From positions 1 through 36,528 of the forward strand of contig JAFYZZ010000025.1 in the NCBI GenBank assembly GCA_017548445.1: a stretch of 36,528 bases of DNA, written 5' to 3'. Position 1 is the stretch's first letter. The number at the start of each line of letters is the position of its first letter. The notes beneath the pieces were generated by a model. It ran no database searches. It was not told the DNA's origin and worked only from the letters and a program-made list of their open reading frames with translations. The DNA is from Bacteroidales bacterium (GTDB taxonomy: Bacteria; Bacteroidota; Bacteroidia; Bacteroidales; UBA932). Both the position numbers and the translations under genes were made by a program. Shown here one piece after another: positions 7,792 through 16,112 of the stretch.

Positions 7792-8718
7792 ATGGAAATG
7801 GAACACGTCAAATGCCTGATCGTCGGCGGAGGTCCCGCCGGATACACGGCGGCCATCTACGCCGCCCGCGCGGCCCTGTCTCCCGTCCTTTATGAGGGAA
7901 TGGAGCCCGGGGGACAGCTGACCACCACCACCGTCGTGGAGAACTATCCCGGTTTCCCGAACGGCGTGGACGCGAACCAGCTGATGTCCGACATCCGTGC
8001 GCAGGCAGTGAATCTCGGGGCGGACATCCGCCGCGGGACTGTCACGGCCGCGGACCTGGGCGTGCGTCCTTTCCGCCTGACGGTGGACGGGAACGTGGAG
8101 CTGGAGGCCGACGCCTTGATCATCGCCACCGGAGCCACCGCAAAGTATCTCGGCCTGCCCTCCGAGCAGAAGTTCCGCGGGCTGGGCGTGTCGGCCTGCG
8201 CGACCTGCGACGGCTTCTTCTACCGGAAGAAGGACGTGGCGGTCGTGGGCGGCGGCGACACCGCCTGCGAGGAGGCCACCTATCTGGCCGGCCTGTGCCG
8301 CAAGGTCTATATGATCGTGCGCCGCGACGTCCTGCGCGCCTCCGTGGCGATGCAGGAGCGCGTGAAATCCACCCCGAACATCGAAATCCTGTGGAACTGC
8401 AACACGCAGGAGGTGCTCGGCGACGCATCCGGCGTCACGGGAGCCCGCCTGCTCCGCAAGGATGGCGAGGTTTTTGATATACAGGTTGACGGCTTCTTCC
8501 TGGCCATCGGCCACCACCCGGTTTCGGAACTCTTCGCACCGTGGGTGGCGACCGACGCCGAGGGCTACATCCTCACCGACGGCGGCAGCAGCCGCACCAG
8601 CGTGGAGGGGGTCTTCGCGGCCGGGGACGTGCAGGATCCGGTTTACCGGCAGGCGGTGAACGCCGCCGCGTCGGGGTGCCGGGCCGCGCTGGACGCCGAA
8701 AAATATTTGAAACGATGA
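7792..8718 (+). CDS. trxB: Thioredoxin-disulfide reductase
   Basis: 308-aa FAD enzyme that passes electrons from NADPH to thioredoxin. The N-terminal FAD-binding GGGPAG (residues 12-17) is present, as are the redox-active CATC at C136/C139 and the NADPH-binding GGGDTACEEA (residues 153-162). The C-terminal FAD motif EGVFAAGDVQD is also seen. The length fits low-molecular-weight TrxB. ATG 7792 (MEMEHVK) is preferred over upstream codons because the promoter box sits between. Its TGA overlaps the bamD ATG (ATGA), so the two are translationally coupled. Confidence 0.97.
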   Translation: MEMEHVKCLIVGGGPAGYTAAIYAARAALSPVLYEGMEPGGQLTTTTVVENYPGFPNGVDANQLMSDIRAQAVNLGADIRRGTVTAADLGVRPFRLTVDGNVELEADALIIATGATAKYLGLPSEQKFRGLGVSACATCDGFFYRKKDVAVVGGGDTACEEATYLAGLCRKVYMIVRRDVLRASVAMQERVKSTPNIEILWNCNTQEVLGDASGVTGARLLRKDGEVFDIQVDGFFLAIGHHPVSELFAPWVATDAEGYILTDGGSSRTSVEGVFAAGDVQDPVYRQAVNAAASGCRAALDAEKYLKR

Positions 8719-9512
8719 AAAGATCCACCCTGACCGTTATCCTGGGCGCCCTGCTTGCCCTCGCCGCCGTTTCCTCCTGCAAGTCCGAGTACGACCGCAT
8801 CCTGGAGGGGAACGACGCGGATGCCAAATACAAGGCCGCCTTCGAATACTTCAACAGCGGCAAATACACCCGCGCCGCGCAGCTGTTCGAGTCGCTGACC
8901 CTGCTGACCAACGGCACCGAGCGCTACGACACGGTGATGTACTACCTCGGCCTGAGCAACTACTCCTACAAGGATTACTACACGGCCGACACCAATTTCG
9001 AGCAGTACCTCAAGTATTTCCCCCAGGGCTCGTTCTCCGAGATGGCGGAATTCCTGCGGATTGACTGCCTGTACCGGGCCACGCTGCGCTACGAGCTGGA
9101 CCAGACGCCCACCTATACGGCCATCAACGCCATCGCGGAGTACCTGCTGGCGCACCCGACGGGCGCCAACTCCGACATCTGCCGCCACTGGCTGGAGGAA
9201 CTGGGCGAGCGGCTGGACCGCAAGGCTTTCGAGAACGCCCGCCTGTACTACAAGATGGAGGACTACCGGGCTTCCCGCGTGGCGTTCAAGAACATCCTCA
9301 AGGACGACGCGGACAATGTCTTCCGCGAGGAAATCCTCTATTATTCGGCGATGTCTTCCTACAAATACGCCGATATGAGCGTCCCGGCGCGCCAGAAGGA
9401 ACGTTTCCTGATCTTTATGGACGACTACCTGAACTTCATCGGCGAGTATCCCGAGTCCGACCACCGCAAGGAACTGGACGCCCTGTATGCGAAGGTGAAA
9501 GAAAAATATTGA
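8715..9512 (+). CDS. bamD: Outer membrane assembly lipoprotein BamD
   Basis: 265-aa lipoprotein with signal peptide and lipidation Cys22 (AVSSCKSEY). The mature part is a chain of TPR-like helices: AFEYFNSGKYTRAAQLFESL, YLGLSNYSYKDYYTADTNFEQYLKYFP and YYKMEDYRASRVAFKNILKD are recognisable repeats, matching the BamD/YfiO family. BamD bridges BamA and substrates in the outer-membrane protein insertion complex; its partner bamA is in this window at 18478. It overlaps trxB by 4 nt, and a 27-nt gap precedes the omega gene. Confidence 0.92.
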   Translation: MKRSTLTVILGALLALAAVSSCKSEYDRILEGNDADAKYKAAFEYFNSGKYTRAAQLFESLTLLTNGTERYDTVMYYLGLSNYSYKDYYTADTNFEQYLKYFPQGSFSEMAEFLRIDCLYRATLRYELDQTPTYTAINAIAEYLLAHPTGANSDICRHWLEELGERLDRKAFENARLYYKMEDYRASRVAFKNILKDDADNVFREEILYYSAMSSYKYADMSVPARQKERFLIFMDDYLNFIGEYPESDHRKELDALYAKVKEKY

Positions 9513-9539
9513 AACTTCCGTACGCGCCGCGGCCGTACA

Positions 9540-9866
9540 ATGGATATGGAAAAGAAAATACCTGTCAATACCATCACGCGGGACATCAAGGATCTCGCCG
9601 CCCCCACGGGCAACATTTACGAAACCGTAGTCATCCTCGCCAAGCGGGCCAACCAGATCGCCCTGGCGGAGAAGAAGGAACTCGCCAAGAAGCTGGAGGA
9701 TTTCCGCGGCGAGCGCGACACGATGGACGAAGTCTTCGAGAACAAGGAGCAGATCGAAATCTCCAAATACTACGAGCGCCAGCCTAAGCCGGACCTCGTC
9801 GCCATTTCCGAATTCGAGGCGGGCGAGCTCTATTACCGGGTAGCCCAGGAAGACGGTGCTGCGTAG
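9540..9866 (+). CDS. rpoZ: RNA polymerase omega subunit, Bacteroidota type
   Basis: 108-aa protein matching the Bacteroidota omega-like family, which usually follows bamD: TRDIKDLAAPTGNIYETVVIL, AKRANQIA and EQIEISKYYERQPKP are characteristic. Omega aids assembly and stability of RNA polymerase around the beta' subunit. The C-terminal half (ENKEQIEISKYYERQPKPDLVAISEFEAG) is specific to this phylum. The stop codon overlaps the start of recN by 11 nt. Confidence 0.88.
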   Translation: MDMEKKIPVNTITRDIKDLAAPTGNIYETVVILAKRANQIALAEKKELAKKLEDFRGERDTMDEVFENKEQIEISKYYERQPKPDLVAISEFEAGELYYRVAQEDGAA

Positions 9867-11523
9867 TCTCCATATCGCGAATTACATACTGATAGACGCT
9901 CTGGATGTCTCTTTTCCGGAGGGTCTGGTCATTGTTACGGGCCAGACCGGAGCCGGCAAGTCCATCCTGCTTGGCGCCCTGTCGCTGCTGTCCGGAGGCC
10001 GCGCGGATGCATCCGTGATCGGTTCCGGGGCGGATTCCTGCGTGGTGGAGGCCCTTTTCGACGCGGGGGACGACCCCGTGCTCGCCTCGCTGGTGGCCGA
10101 CGCCGACGTGGAACCGGACGAGGGTCGCCTGCTGATCCGCCGCGTGGTGGCCCGTTCGGGCCGTTCCCGGAGTTTCATCAACGACTGCCCCGTGCCCGTC
10201 ACCCTGCTGCAGGAAGTTTCCGAACGGCTGGTGGACATCCACTCGCAGCACAAGAGCCTGCTGCTCACCGACGCGCGTTTCCAGCTGTCGGTGCTGGACC
10301 TTTTCGCCGGCGCCGGGCCCCAGCTGGAAGAATGCCGTGCCGCGTGGCGCTCCCTTCAGGAACTGCGGACGCAGCTTGCGGAGGCGCGCGAACGGCAGCG
10401 CCGCCTTCAGGCGGAACGCGACTACAACGAGGCCCAGTGGCGTCAACTGGACGAAGCGAAACTCGTCCCGGACGAACTGGAGTCCCTGGAGGAGGAGCAG
10501 CGCAGCCTCGCGAATGCGGAAGAAATCAAGGAGTCGCTCGCACGCGCGCTGTCCGGGCTGCTTCCGGACGGGGAACTTCCCGGGATGTCGGCGTCGCTCA
10601 AGGAAGCCGGCCGCCGGCTGGACCACGTGGCCCGTTTCCTGCCTTCCGCGTCGGAACTGCGGGACCGGCTGGAGTCCGCCCGCGTGGAACTGGACGACAT
10701 CGTGGACGAAATCGAGTCCCTGGACGCCCGCGTGGACCTGTCGCCCGCCCGGCTGGAGGCGGTGGAGGAGCGGATGTCCCGTCTGTACTCCCTGCTGAAG
10801 AAGCACGGCTGCACGACCGTTGAGGAACTGATCGCCGTGCGCGAGCGCTACGCCGAAACGCTTTCCGACGCCGATCTGGCGGAGGACCGCATCGCCGGAC
10901 TGGAGCGGGAGGAAGCCGCGGCCGTGGAGCGGTATGCCGCCGCGTGCGCGGCGCTCACGGCGCTCCGCTGCGGGGCCGCCCCGCGTTTCGCTGCCGCCGT
11001 CACGGAGTCGCTGCGTTACCTGGAACTGGACCGTGCCGTCTTTGACGTGGCGGTGTGCGCGGCGCCCGAAAGCGCATCCGGGACCGACCGCGTGTCGTTC
11101 CTGTTCTCCGCCACGGGCCGCGATCCGGTGGACGTGGCGAAGTGCGCCTCGGGCGGTGAGCTTTCCCGCATTATGCTCAGCCTGAAGGCGATGATGGCGA
11201 AGTTCACCGGGATGCCCACCCTCATATTCGACGAAATCGACACCGGCGTGAGCGGCAGCGTGGCCGACAAGATGGGCCGGATGATCTGCGAGATGGGCCG
11301 TTCGATGCAGGTGTTCTCCATTACCCATCTGCCGCAGGTGGCTGCGCGGGGCGACGCCCATTATGTCGTGACGAAGGAGGTGCTTCCCGACGGCCGGGCC
11401 GTTTCTTCCGTCCGCGAGGTGCGCGGCCGCGACCGCACCCTGGAGATCGCGCGCCTGCTCAGCGGCGCCAGCATCACCCCCGCCGCCATCGCCAACGCCG
11501 AATCCCTTCTTTCGGAAATCTAA
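9856..11523 (+). CDS. recN: DNA repair protein RecN
   Basis: 555-aa SMC-like ATPase acting early in double-strand break repair. Walker A GQTGAGKS is at residues 29-36. Long coiled coils (residues ~150-370, e.g. LAEARERQRRLQAERDYNEAQW) flank a central hinge. The ABC signature ASGGELSRIMLSLK and Walker B LIFDEIDTGVSG are in the C-terminal half. The start is GTG at 9856 (LRSLHIANYILID matches RecN N-termini) and overlaps rpoZ by 11 nt in another frame. The gene is followed by a 139-bp inverted-repeat element. Confidence 0.96.
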   Translation: MLRSLHIANYILIDALDVSFPEGLVIVTGQTGAGKSILLGALSLLSGGRADASVIGSGADSCVVEALFDAGDDPVLASLVADADVEPDEGRLLIRRVVARSGRSRSFINDCPVPVTLLQEVSERLVDIHSQHKSLLLTDARFQLSVLDLFAGAGPQLEECRAAWRSLQELRTQLAEARERQRRLQAERDYNEAQWRQLDEAKLVPDELESLEEEQRSLANAEEIKESLARALSGLLPDGELPGMSASLKEAGRRLDHVARFLPSASELRDRLESARVELDDIVDEIESLDARVDLSPARLEAVEERMSRLYSLLKKHGCTTVEELIAVRERYAETLSDADLAEDRIAGLEREEAAAVERYAAACAALTALRCGAAPRFAAAVTESLRYLELDRAVFDVAVCAAPESASGTDRVSFLFSATGRDPVDVAKCASGGELSRIMLSLKAMMAKFTGMPTLIFDEIDTGVSGSVADKMGRMICEMGRSMQVFSITHLPQVAARGDAHYVVTKEVLPDGRAVSSVREVRGRDRTLEIARLLSGASITPAAIANAESLLSEI

Positions 11524-11527
11524 TTGT

Positions 11528-11666
11528 TTGTCCAGGGCAGGCTTGCCCCCCGAAACCTTCCGTTCGCTTCGCTCACTCCATCCCTCCCACACCTGACGGT
11601 GCGGGCCCCTCCCGCTCATAAGCCGCGGGCGGCTACGGTTTCTTGGGGGCAACCTGCCCTGGACAA
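11528..11666. repeat. 139-bp intergenic inverted-repeat element (MITE-like)
   Basis: Terminal arms of about 30 bp (11528-11557 and 11637-11666) are near-perfect inverted copies: the left reads TTGTCCAGGGCAGG-C-TTGC... and the right, reversed, TTGTCCAGGGCAGG-TTGC..., differing by a 1-nt indel and a few bases near the inner end. Two smaller hairpins lie inside: CACC-N4-GGTG (11590-11601) and AGCCGC-GG-GCGGCT (11621-11634). There is no ORF of note. The element could be a miniature transposon remnant, a REP-like repeat or a strong RNA hairpin ending the recN transcript. Confidence 0.65.
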
Positions 11667-11711
11667 TAATGTTGAAAATGCCTATGCCTTTCGAGAAAAG
11701 TCGCTGGCGAA

Positions 11712-11742
11712 TTGAATAATTTCAGAGAGTTTGCTATATTTG
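11712..11742 (+). promoter_or_regulatory. Promoter of the TMEM43-like gene
   Basis: A TTG (11712-11714) followed after 20 nt by TATATTTG (11735-11742) matches the Bacteroidota -33/-7 arrangement. The start codon is 46 nt further on, giving a normal-length A/T-rich leader. The AT content here (11705-11790) is clearly above the surroundings. Confidence 0.6.
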
Positions 11743-11788
11743 TAATTTTAGAGTAGTGTGATTACTAATTCCTAAATAAATTATTGTT

Positions 11789-13042
11789 ATGGCTTACCAA
11801 AAAGTAACGACCACCTCCTATGGATCCCGGCTGAAGAACAGCCTCGGAGGTGTGGGTATGGGATTCCTGATGCTCATCGCCGGCATCGTCCTCCTGTTCT
11901 GGAATGAAGGCCGCACGGTCAAGACCACCCGGATGCTCAAGGGTGCGCAGAAAGAATATGTCGAACTCGGCGACATCCAGCAGATGCATTCCGACCTGGA
12001 CGGCAAGCTGGTCCACGCCACCGGCCTGGCCACTACCGACGAAGTCCTTACCGACGACTACTTCGGCGTGAAGGCCAACGCCATCAAGCTCTCCCGCAAG
12101 GTGGAATACTACCAGTGGGTGGAGCATACCAGCACCCAGACGCGTGACAAGGTGGGCGGCGGCCAGGAAACCACCACGACCTACACCTATACCAAGGAGT
12201 GGGTGGGCAGCCCGGTCAACTCGTCTTCCTTCGAGGATCCGCAGTACAAGAACATCGCCAACGACGTCCTCGTGCAGGTGGCCGACCAGCGCGTGCAAGC
12301 CCAGAACGTCCGTTTCGGCGCTTACCGTTTCCCGGAGGGCCTCGTCGGCCAGATGAACAGGAGCGTGCCGCTCAACGTCGAGCTCGATCCGGAATTCAGC
12401 GCCTATATGGACAAGCAGATGCACAGCAACTGGGACGTCGCTGAGAATGCGTCCTTCGTGCACCCGACGGGCAACTCCATCTACATCGGCCTCGACCCGA
12501 ACAGCCCCCGCGTGGGTGACGTCCGCGTGACCTTCGAGAAGGTCAATCCGGGCGAAGTGTCCATCCTGGCCAACGTCATCGGCGACACCTTCGAGAGGTA
12601 TACCGGCAAGAACGGCAAGACCCTGCTGGCCCTGAGCGACGGCGCCGTGAGTGCCGACAATATGTTCGAGACGGAGCACAAGAGCAACAAGATGATGGCC
12701 TGGTTCCTCCGCCTGCTCGGCATTATGCTCATCTTCCTCGGCCTCAAGAACATCTTCGACATCCTGGTCACCCTGCTCAAGGTGCTCCCGTTCCTGTCGA
12801 ACATCGCCAATATGGGCGTGAGCCTGGTGTGCGGCATCCTGGCCTTCGTGATCGGCCTCGTGGTCATCGCCATCGCCTGGATCGTATACAGGCCGGTGCT
12901 GGGCATCGTCCTGCTCGTGGCGGCCGGCGCCCTGATCTGGTTCCTGGCCAAGAAGAACAAAGAAAAAGCCGCAGAGCTCAAGGCTGCTGCGGCGGACGCT
13001 CCCGTGGAGCTCACGGTGGATCCCGAAGAGAAGGCTCAGTAA
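11789..13042 (+). CDS. TMEM43 (DUF1625) family membrane protein
   Basis: 417-aa membrane protein of the TMEM43/LUMA family. One transmembrane helix lies near the N-terminus (residues ~22-38, GMGFLMLIAGIVLLFWNEG, a family hallmark). A long extracytoplasmic domain (~45-295) contains YYQWVEHTSTQTRDKVGGG, with the K-x-E-Y-Y-Q-W-V-E segment conserved in the family. Three to four C-terminal helices (~303-320, 343-366, 370-387) end in a Lys/Glu/Ala-rich tail. The animal homologue is an ER/nuclear-envelope protein. The bacterial function is not known. It has its own promoter and ends 7 nt inside the convergent next gene. Confidence 0.82.
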   Translation: MAYQKVTTTSYGSRLKNSLGGVGMGFLMLIAGIVLLFWNEGRTVKTTRMLKGAQKEYVELGDIQQMHSDLDGKLVHATGLATTDEVLTDDYFGVKANAIKLSRKVEYYQWVEHTSTQTRDKVGGGQETTTTYTYTKEWVGSPVNSSSFEDPQYKNIANDVLVQVADQRVQAQNVRFGAYRFPEGLVGQMNRSVPLNVELDPEFSAYMDKQMHSNWDVAENASFVHPTGNSIYIGLDPNSPRVGDVRVTFEKVNPGEVSILANVIGDTFERYTGKNGKTLLALSDGAVSADNMFETEHKSNKMMAWFLRLLGIMLIFLGLKNIFDILVTLLKVLPFLSNIANMGVSLVCGILAFVIGLVVIAIAWIVYRPVLGIVLLVAAGALIWFLAKKNKEKAAELKAAAADAPVELTVDPEEKAQ

Positions 13043-14289
13043 ACCATCCGGTCTGTAGTCAGATCGGTGTTGTACACGATGCGGCGGACGGCCTGGTTGA
13101 TATGGCCGTTCGCCGCTTCCTTTTTGAAGAGGAAGTCGGACTGGAGGCCTTTCGCGGCATATTCCGGAAGCTTCTTGTGCCACTGGCGCCCGTATTTGGC
13201 GCAGGCCGACACGAAGTAGCGCATCGCGTCGTAGCCCTGGAACGAGAAAGATCCTGGTTCGTTGTTGAACAGCGCCCGGTATTCGAGGATGAAACGCTTG
13301 ACGTCCGGATCCTCATAATCGATGAAATAGGCGGCCGTCAGGTGCGCCTGGATGTTGTGGAGGTCGGCGGGACCGGTGCCGTTGGTGCGCACGCGGGTGG
13401 TGCCGTACAGGATGACGTCACTGTTGCGCGCACCCTCGATGCTCAGGCTCCGCACGGCGCTGGTGATGAAGTTCTCGCGGTCCGAGGCGATCAGCACGCG
13501 GGCCTTGCGGTCCTTGCGGAACGGGATGTCCCGCGTGGCGAGCACGCTCTTGTAGCGCACGGAAGTCTCCTGCAGGCGGCGGATCATATAAGAGGCCTGT
13601 TCGCCCGCGCCGGCCGCCGTGGTGTCGCGCAGTACATACACTTCCTCCCCGATGCCCAGGTCTTCCTGCACCCAGCGCAGCAGCTCGTCGATCTGGGCCG
13701 TCCAGGGAGTGGGCGCCTGGATGAGGTGGCGTCCTTCGGCCAGCTCGGCCGCCTTCGGTTCCAGCGGTGAGACCAGCACCTTGTTGCGGCCGCAGAGTGT
13801 CAGGGCGTTCTTCAGGTCGTCGAAGCCCACGGGGCCCAGGATCACGTCGCAGTCGTCGATCAGGGTCTGCGAGACCCCGGTCTTCCCGTCCGCCGAGTCG
13901 AGTACCTGCAGGTCGGCCTTGAGGCCCGCCTGACCCAGGTCGCGCAGCGCCAGCAGGGCGCCGCTGTACATATCGAAGAAGTTGTCGCTGGCCTTGCCGG
14001 AGGCCTGCAGCGGCAGTACGAGCCCGATGTGGATGGTGGAAGGCATATCCAGCTCATAGATGTCTTCCGGTTCGGGGCCGCCGAACCAGTCCACGTGCAG
14101 GGTGTCTCCGTTTTCGGTCACCTCGATGCCGCCGCCGGGACGCCGGCCGGAATCGGGGATCGTGACGGTGGAATCCTTGCGCTCCTCTCCGGTCTGGGTC
14201 TTCTTCTTGCCGGGGAACAGGTACCATTGGGCGCAGGCGTTGAACGACAGCGCGCAGGTCATCAGGAGGAATAAGCTGAATCTCTTCAT
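13036..14289 (-). CDS. Secreted periplasmic-binding (type 1) domain protein
   Basis: 417-aa secreted protein. The signal peptide is residues ~1-20 (LFLLMTCALSFNACAQ), possibly lipidated at the NAC cysteine. A low-complexity segment (KKKTQTGEERKDS...RRPGGG) leads into a type-1 periplasmic-binding fold from about residue 75: IHIGLVLPLQ, FFDMYSGALLALRDL, DVILGPVGFDDLK, NKVLVSPL and SFSFQGYDAMRYFVSA. This matches the amino-acid ABC substrate-binding-like proteins of Bacteroidales, which commonly carry N-terminal LysM repeats; none is seen here. No transporter genes are adjacent. ATG 14289 was chosen for the signal peptide. The GT gene ends 5 nt upstream. Confidence 0.75.
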   Translation of the reverse strand: MKRFSLFLLMTCALSFNACAQWYLFPGKKKTQTGEERKDSTVTIPDSGRRPGGGIEVTENGDTLHVDWFGGPEPEDIYELDMPSTIHIGLVLPLQASGKASDNFFDMYSGALLALRDLGQAGLKADLQVLDSADGKTGVSQTLIDDCDVILGPVGFDDLKNALTLCGRNKVLVSPLEPKAAELAEGRHLIQAPTPWTAQIDELLRWVQEDLGIGEEVYVLRDTTAAGAGEQASYMIRRLQETSVRYKSVLATRDIPFRKDRKARVLIASDRENFITSAVRSLSIEGARNSDVILYGTTRVRTNGTGPADLHNIQAHLTAAYFIDYEDPDVKRFILEYRALFNNEPGSFSFQGYDAMRYFVSACAKYGRQWHKKLPEYAAKGLQSDFLFKKEAANGHINQAVRRIVYNTDLTTDRMVY

Positions 14290-14294
14290 ATGGC

Positions 14295-15419
14295 TTACGG
14301 CAGCTTGGCTGCAAACTTTGTCAAATCTTGTGCGAAACGGCTCCAGGAGAGCCGCTCCTTCTCGGCGTTGATTCCCGTGCGCAGGCGCGCCTGCAGCGCC
14401 GGGTCGTCGAAATAGCGGCCGATGGCGGCGGCGATGCATTCGGGGGTGCCTTCATCGCAGACAATTCCCGTGCCGGCCGCACCCACCGTTTCGCGGAGCC
14501 CGCCCACGTCCGTGACCACCATCGGCACGCCGAAGTGGATGGAGACGGAGCTGATGCCGCTCTGGGTGGCGCTGCGGTAGGGAAGGACGGTGAGGTCTGC
14601 GGCGGAAAAGTAGTTCTTCACCTCGGAGTCCCGGATGTATTCCGGGAAGACGTGCACGTCCTCCGGAGCCCGTCCGCCGTCGATGAGTTTCCGGTACTTC
14701 TCGAAGGAGCCGTAGGGCTCGCCGGCGATGACCAGCTGGTAGCGCCAGTCCAGCAGGTCGAAGGCGCGCAGGAGGATATCCAGGCCCTTGTATTCCCGGA
14801 TGAGCCCGAAGAACAGCAGGGTCCGGCGGCCGGACGGCAGACCCAGCCGGGCCTCAGCCTCCTTCCGGGGCAGTTTCCGCCCGAAATGGGTGTAGATGGG
14901 GTGGGGCAGGACGGTATGCGGGATGTCGGGACGCAGTTCAAGCAGGTCCCGGCCCACCTCCTCGCAGAGCGTGACGGCGCCGTCCAGGCTCTTGAGGAAA
15001 CGGCGGGTGAGGGGAGCGTCGAACCAGTGCGGCTCGTGCGGGATCACGTTGTCCAGGATGCCCACGACCTTGCAGCCGGGGGCCATTTTCCGGGCCACGC
15101 TGCCCAGCGACGGGGCGAACCAGGACATCCAGTAGCGGAGCACCAGCAGGTCCGGGCCCCATTCGCGGATGACGCGGGCCGTACGCCCCCAGGAAAAAGG
15201 ATCAGCCGTATCCAGCAAGGCTTGCGCCTCGACGGGTACGGCTTCGTCTTCCTTTGTAACGTATTGGGTCTTGCCCGGAAAGAGGATGTTCGGATACTGC
15301 CTGCTGAAATTGAATGCGCGGACGTCGTGCGTTTTGCCCAGCTCTTCAAAAAGGTTGGCGTTGAACTGGGCGATCCCTCCGCGGTAAGGGTAGAAGCAGG
15401 ACAGTATGGCGATTTTCAA
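14295..15419 (-). CDS. Glycosyltransferase, GT4 family
   Basis: 374-aa GT-B glycosyltransferase. The N-terminal Rossmann half opens with ILSCFYPYRGGIAQFNANLFEEL, including the Gly-Gly-I motif of GT4 enzymes. The C-terminal half has LLFFGLIREYKGLDILLRAFDLL and then PYRSATQSGISSVSIHFGVPMVVTDVGGLRE. The usual E-x7-E of GT4 is replaced by a TQSGI-S type sequence, seen in a subset of the family. Donor and acceptor are unknown; glycan or glycolipid synthesis is likely. It sits 3 nt after an OmpH-like gene and 5 nt before a secreted binding protein, suggesting an envelope operon. Confidence 0.9.
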   Translation of the reverse strand: MKIAILSCFYPYRGGIAQFNANLFEELGKTHDVRAFNFSRQYPNILFPGKTQYVTKEDEAVPVEAQALLDTADPFSWGRTARVIREWGPDLLVLRYWMSWFAPSLGSVARKMAPGCKVVGILDNVIPHEPHWFDAPLTRRFLKSLDGAVTLCEEVGRDLLELRPDIPHTVLPHPIYTHFGRKLPRKEAEARLGLPSGRRTLLFFGLIREYKGLDILLRAFDLLDWRYQLVIAGEPYGSFEKYRKLIDGGRAPEDVHVFPEYIRDSEVKNYFSAADLTVLPYRSATQSGISSVSIHFGVPMVVTDVGGLRETVGAAGTGIVCDEGTPECIAAAIGRYFDDPALQARLRTGINAEKERLSWSRFAQDLTKFAAKLP

Positions 15420-15422
15420 CCC

Positions 15423-16037
15423 TTATTCCGTTTTGCCCTTCTCCTTCACGTAGGCGGCGTTGAGGCCTTCGATCAGGGCGTCGGTGATGTCCAGCGATTC
15501 GTCGGCGGTCACGACCGGCAGCGGCAGGATGTCGCCCTGGGTGGCGATGATCATCGCATACTCCTTCACCGCGTTGAACTCGGTGATGAAGGTGTTGATG
15601 GCGTCGGAGATCTGGTTCAGCATCACCTGCTGCTCCTCGAGGATCTCCTGCTGCTTCTGGTTGGCGTAGTTCTCCACGCTGGCCTGCTGCTCCTGCAGCT
15701 TCTGGCTCTGCACCTGGGCGGTGGACTGGGTCATCAGGCCCTTGTTGATCTTGTCCTGGAAGGAGTTGGCGTCCTTCTGGAACTTGTTCACGCGGCGCTG
15801 GACCTCCTGGTTGATGCTGTTGGCCTTGGTCTCGAAGACGCTGCGGAGGTCGTTGGCCATATCGTATTCCGCCAGGACACGGTCCATATTGAAGAAGACG
15901 GTGGCGCCTTTCAGGGCGTCGGCTTCGGTCTCGACGGTGGCGGGTTTCTTGTCACCTCCCTTGGTGAAGTTGACGATTGCCAGGGCAATCACGCCGGCGA
16001 GGGCGAGAATGCTGAGGATAAGGGGTAATTTCTTCAT
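15423..16037 (-). CDS. OmpH/Skp family protein with N-terminal membrane anchor
   Basis: 204-aa protein. An N-terminal hydrophobic helix (residues ~4-23, LPLILSILALAGVIALAIVNF) lacks a clear cleavage site and probably anchors the protein. The remainder fits the OmpH/Skp chaperone fold: VFFNMDRVLAEYDMAND forms the first strand and helix, followed by long Gln/Glu-rich coiled coil (residues ~65-140, e.g. SQKLQEQQASVENYANQKQQ) and a closing strand MIIATQGDILPLPV. Skp proteins hold unfolded outer-membrane proteins. A second, shorter, secreted homologue is at 21104. It is first in the operon with the GT4 and binding-protein genes. Confidence 0.8.
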   Translation of the reverse strand: MKKLPLILSILALAGVIALAIVNFTKGGDKKPATVETEADALKGATVFFNMDRVLAEYDMANDLRSVFETKANSINQEVQRRVNKFQKDANSFQDKINKGLMTQSTAQVQSQKLQEQQASVENYANQKQQEILEEQQVMLNQISDAINTFITEFNAVKEYAMIIATQGDILPLPVVTADESLDITDALIEGLNAAYVKEKGKTE

Positions 16038-16103
16038 TGCTCTATGGTTGTTTGTTTTTTGCTTCGTCAGCCGGCGGCCTGGCCGGCAATTGTATCAAGT
16101 TTG

Positions 16104-16111
16104 CAAAAATA
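16104..16111 (-). promoter_or_regulatory. -7 box of the anchored OmpH gene
   Basis: Reverse-strand TATTTTTG lies next to the pdxJ stop codon and 66 nt before the OmpH ATG at 16037. The leader contains a GCCGGC-N6-GCCGGC hairpin (16070-16087). This implies transcription of the OmpH-GT4-binding-protein unit apart from pdxJ. Confidence 0.45.
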
Positions 16112-16112
16112 G

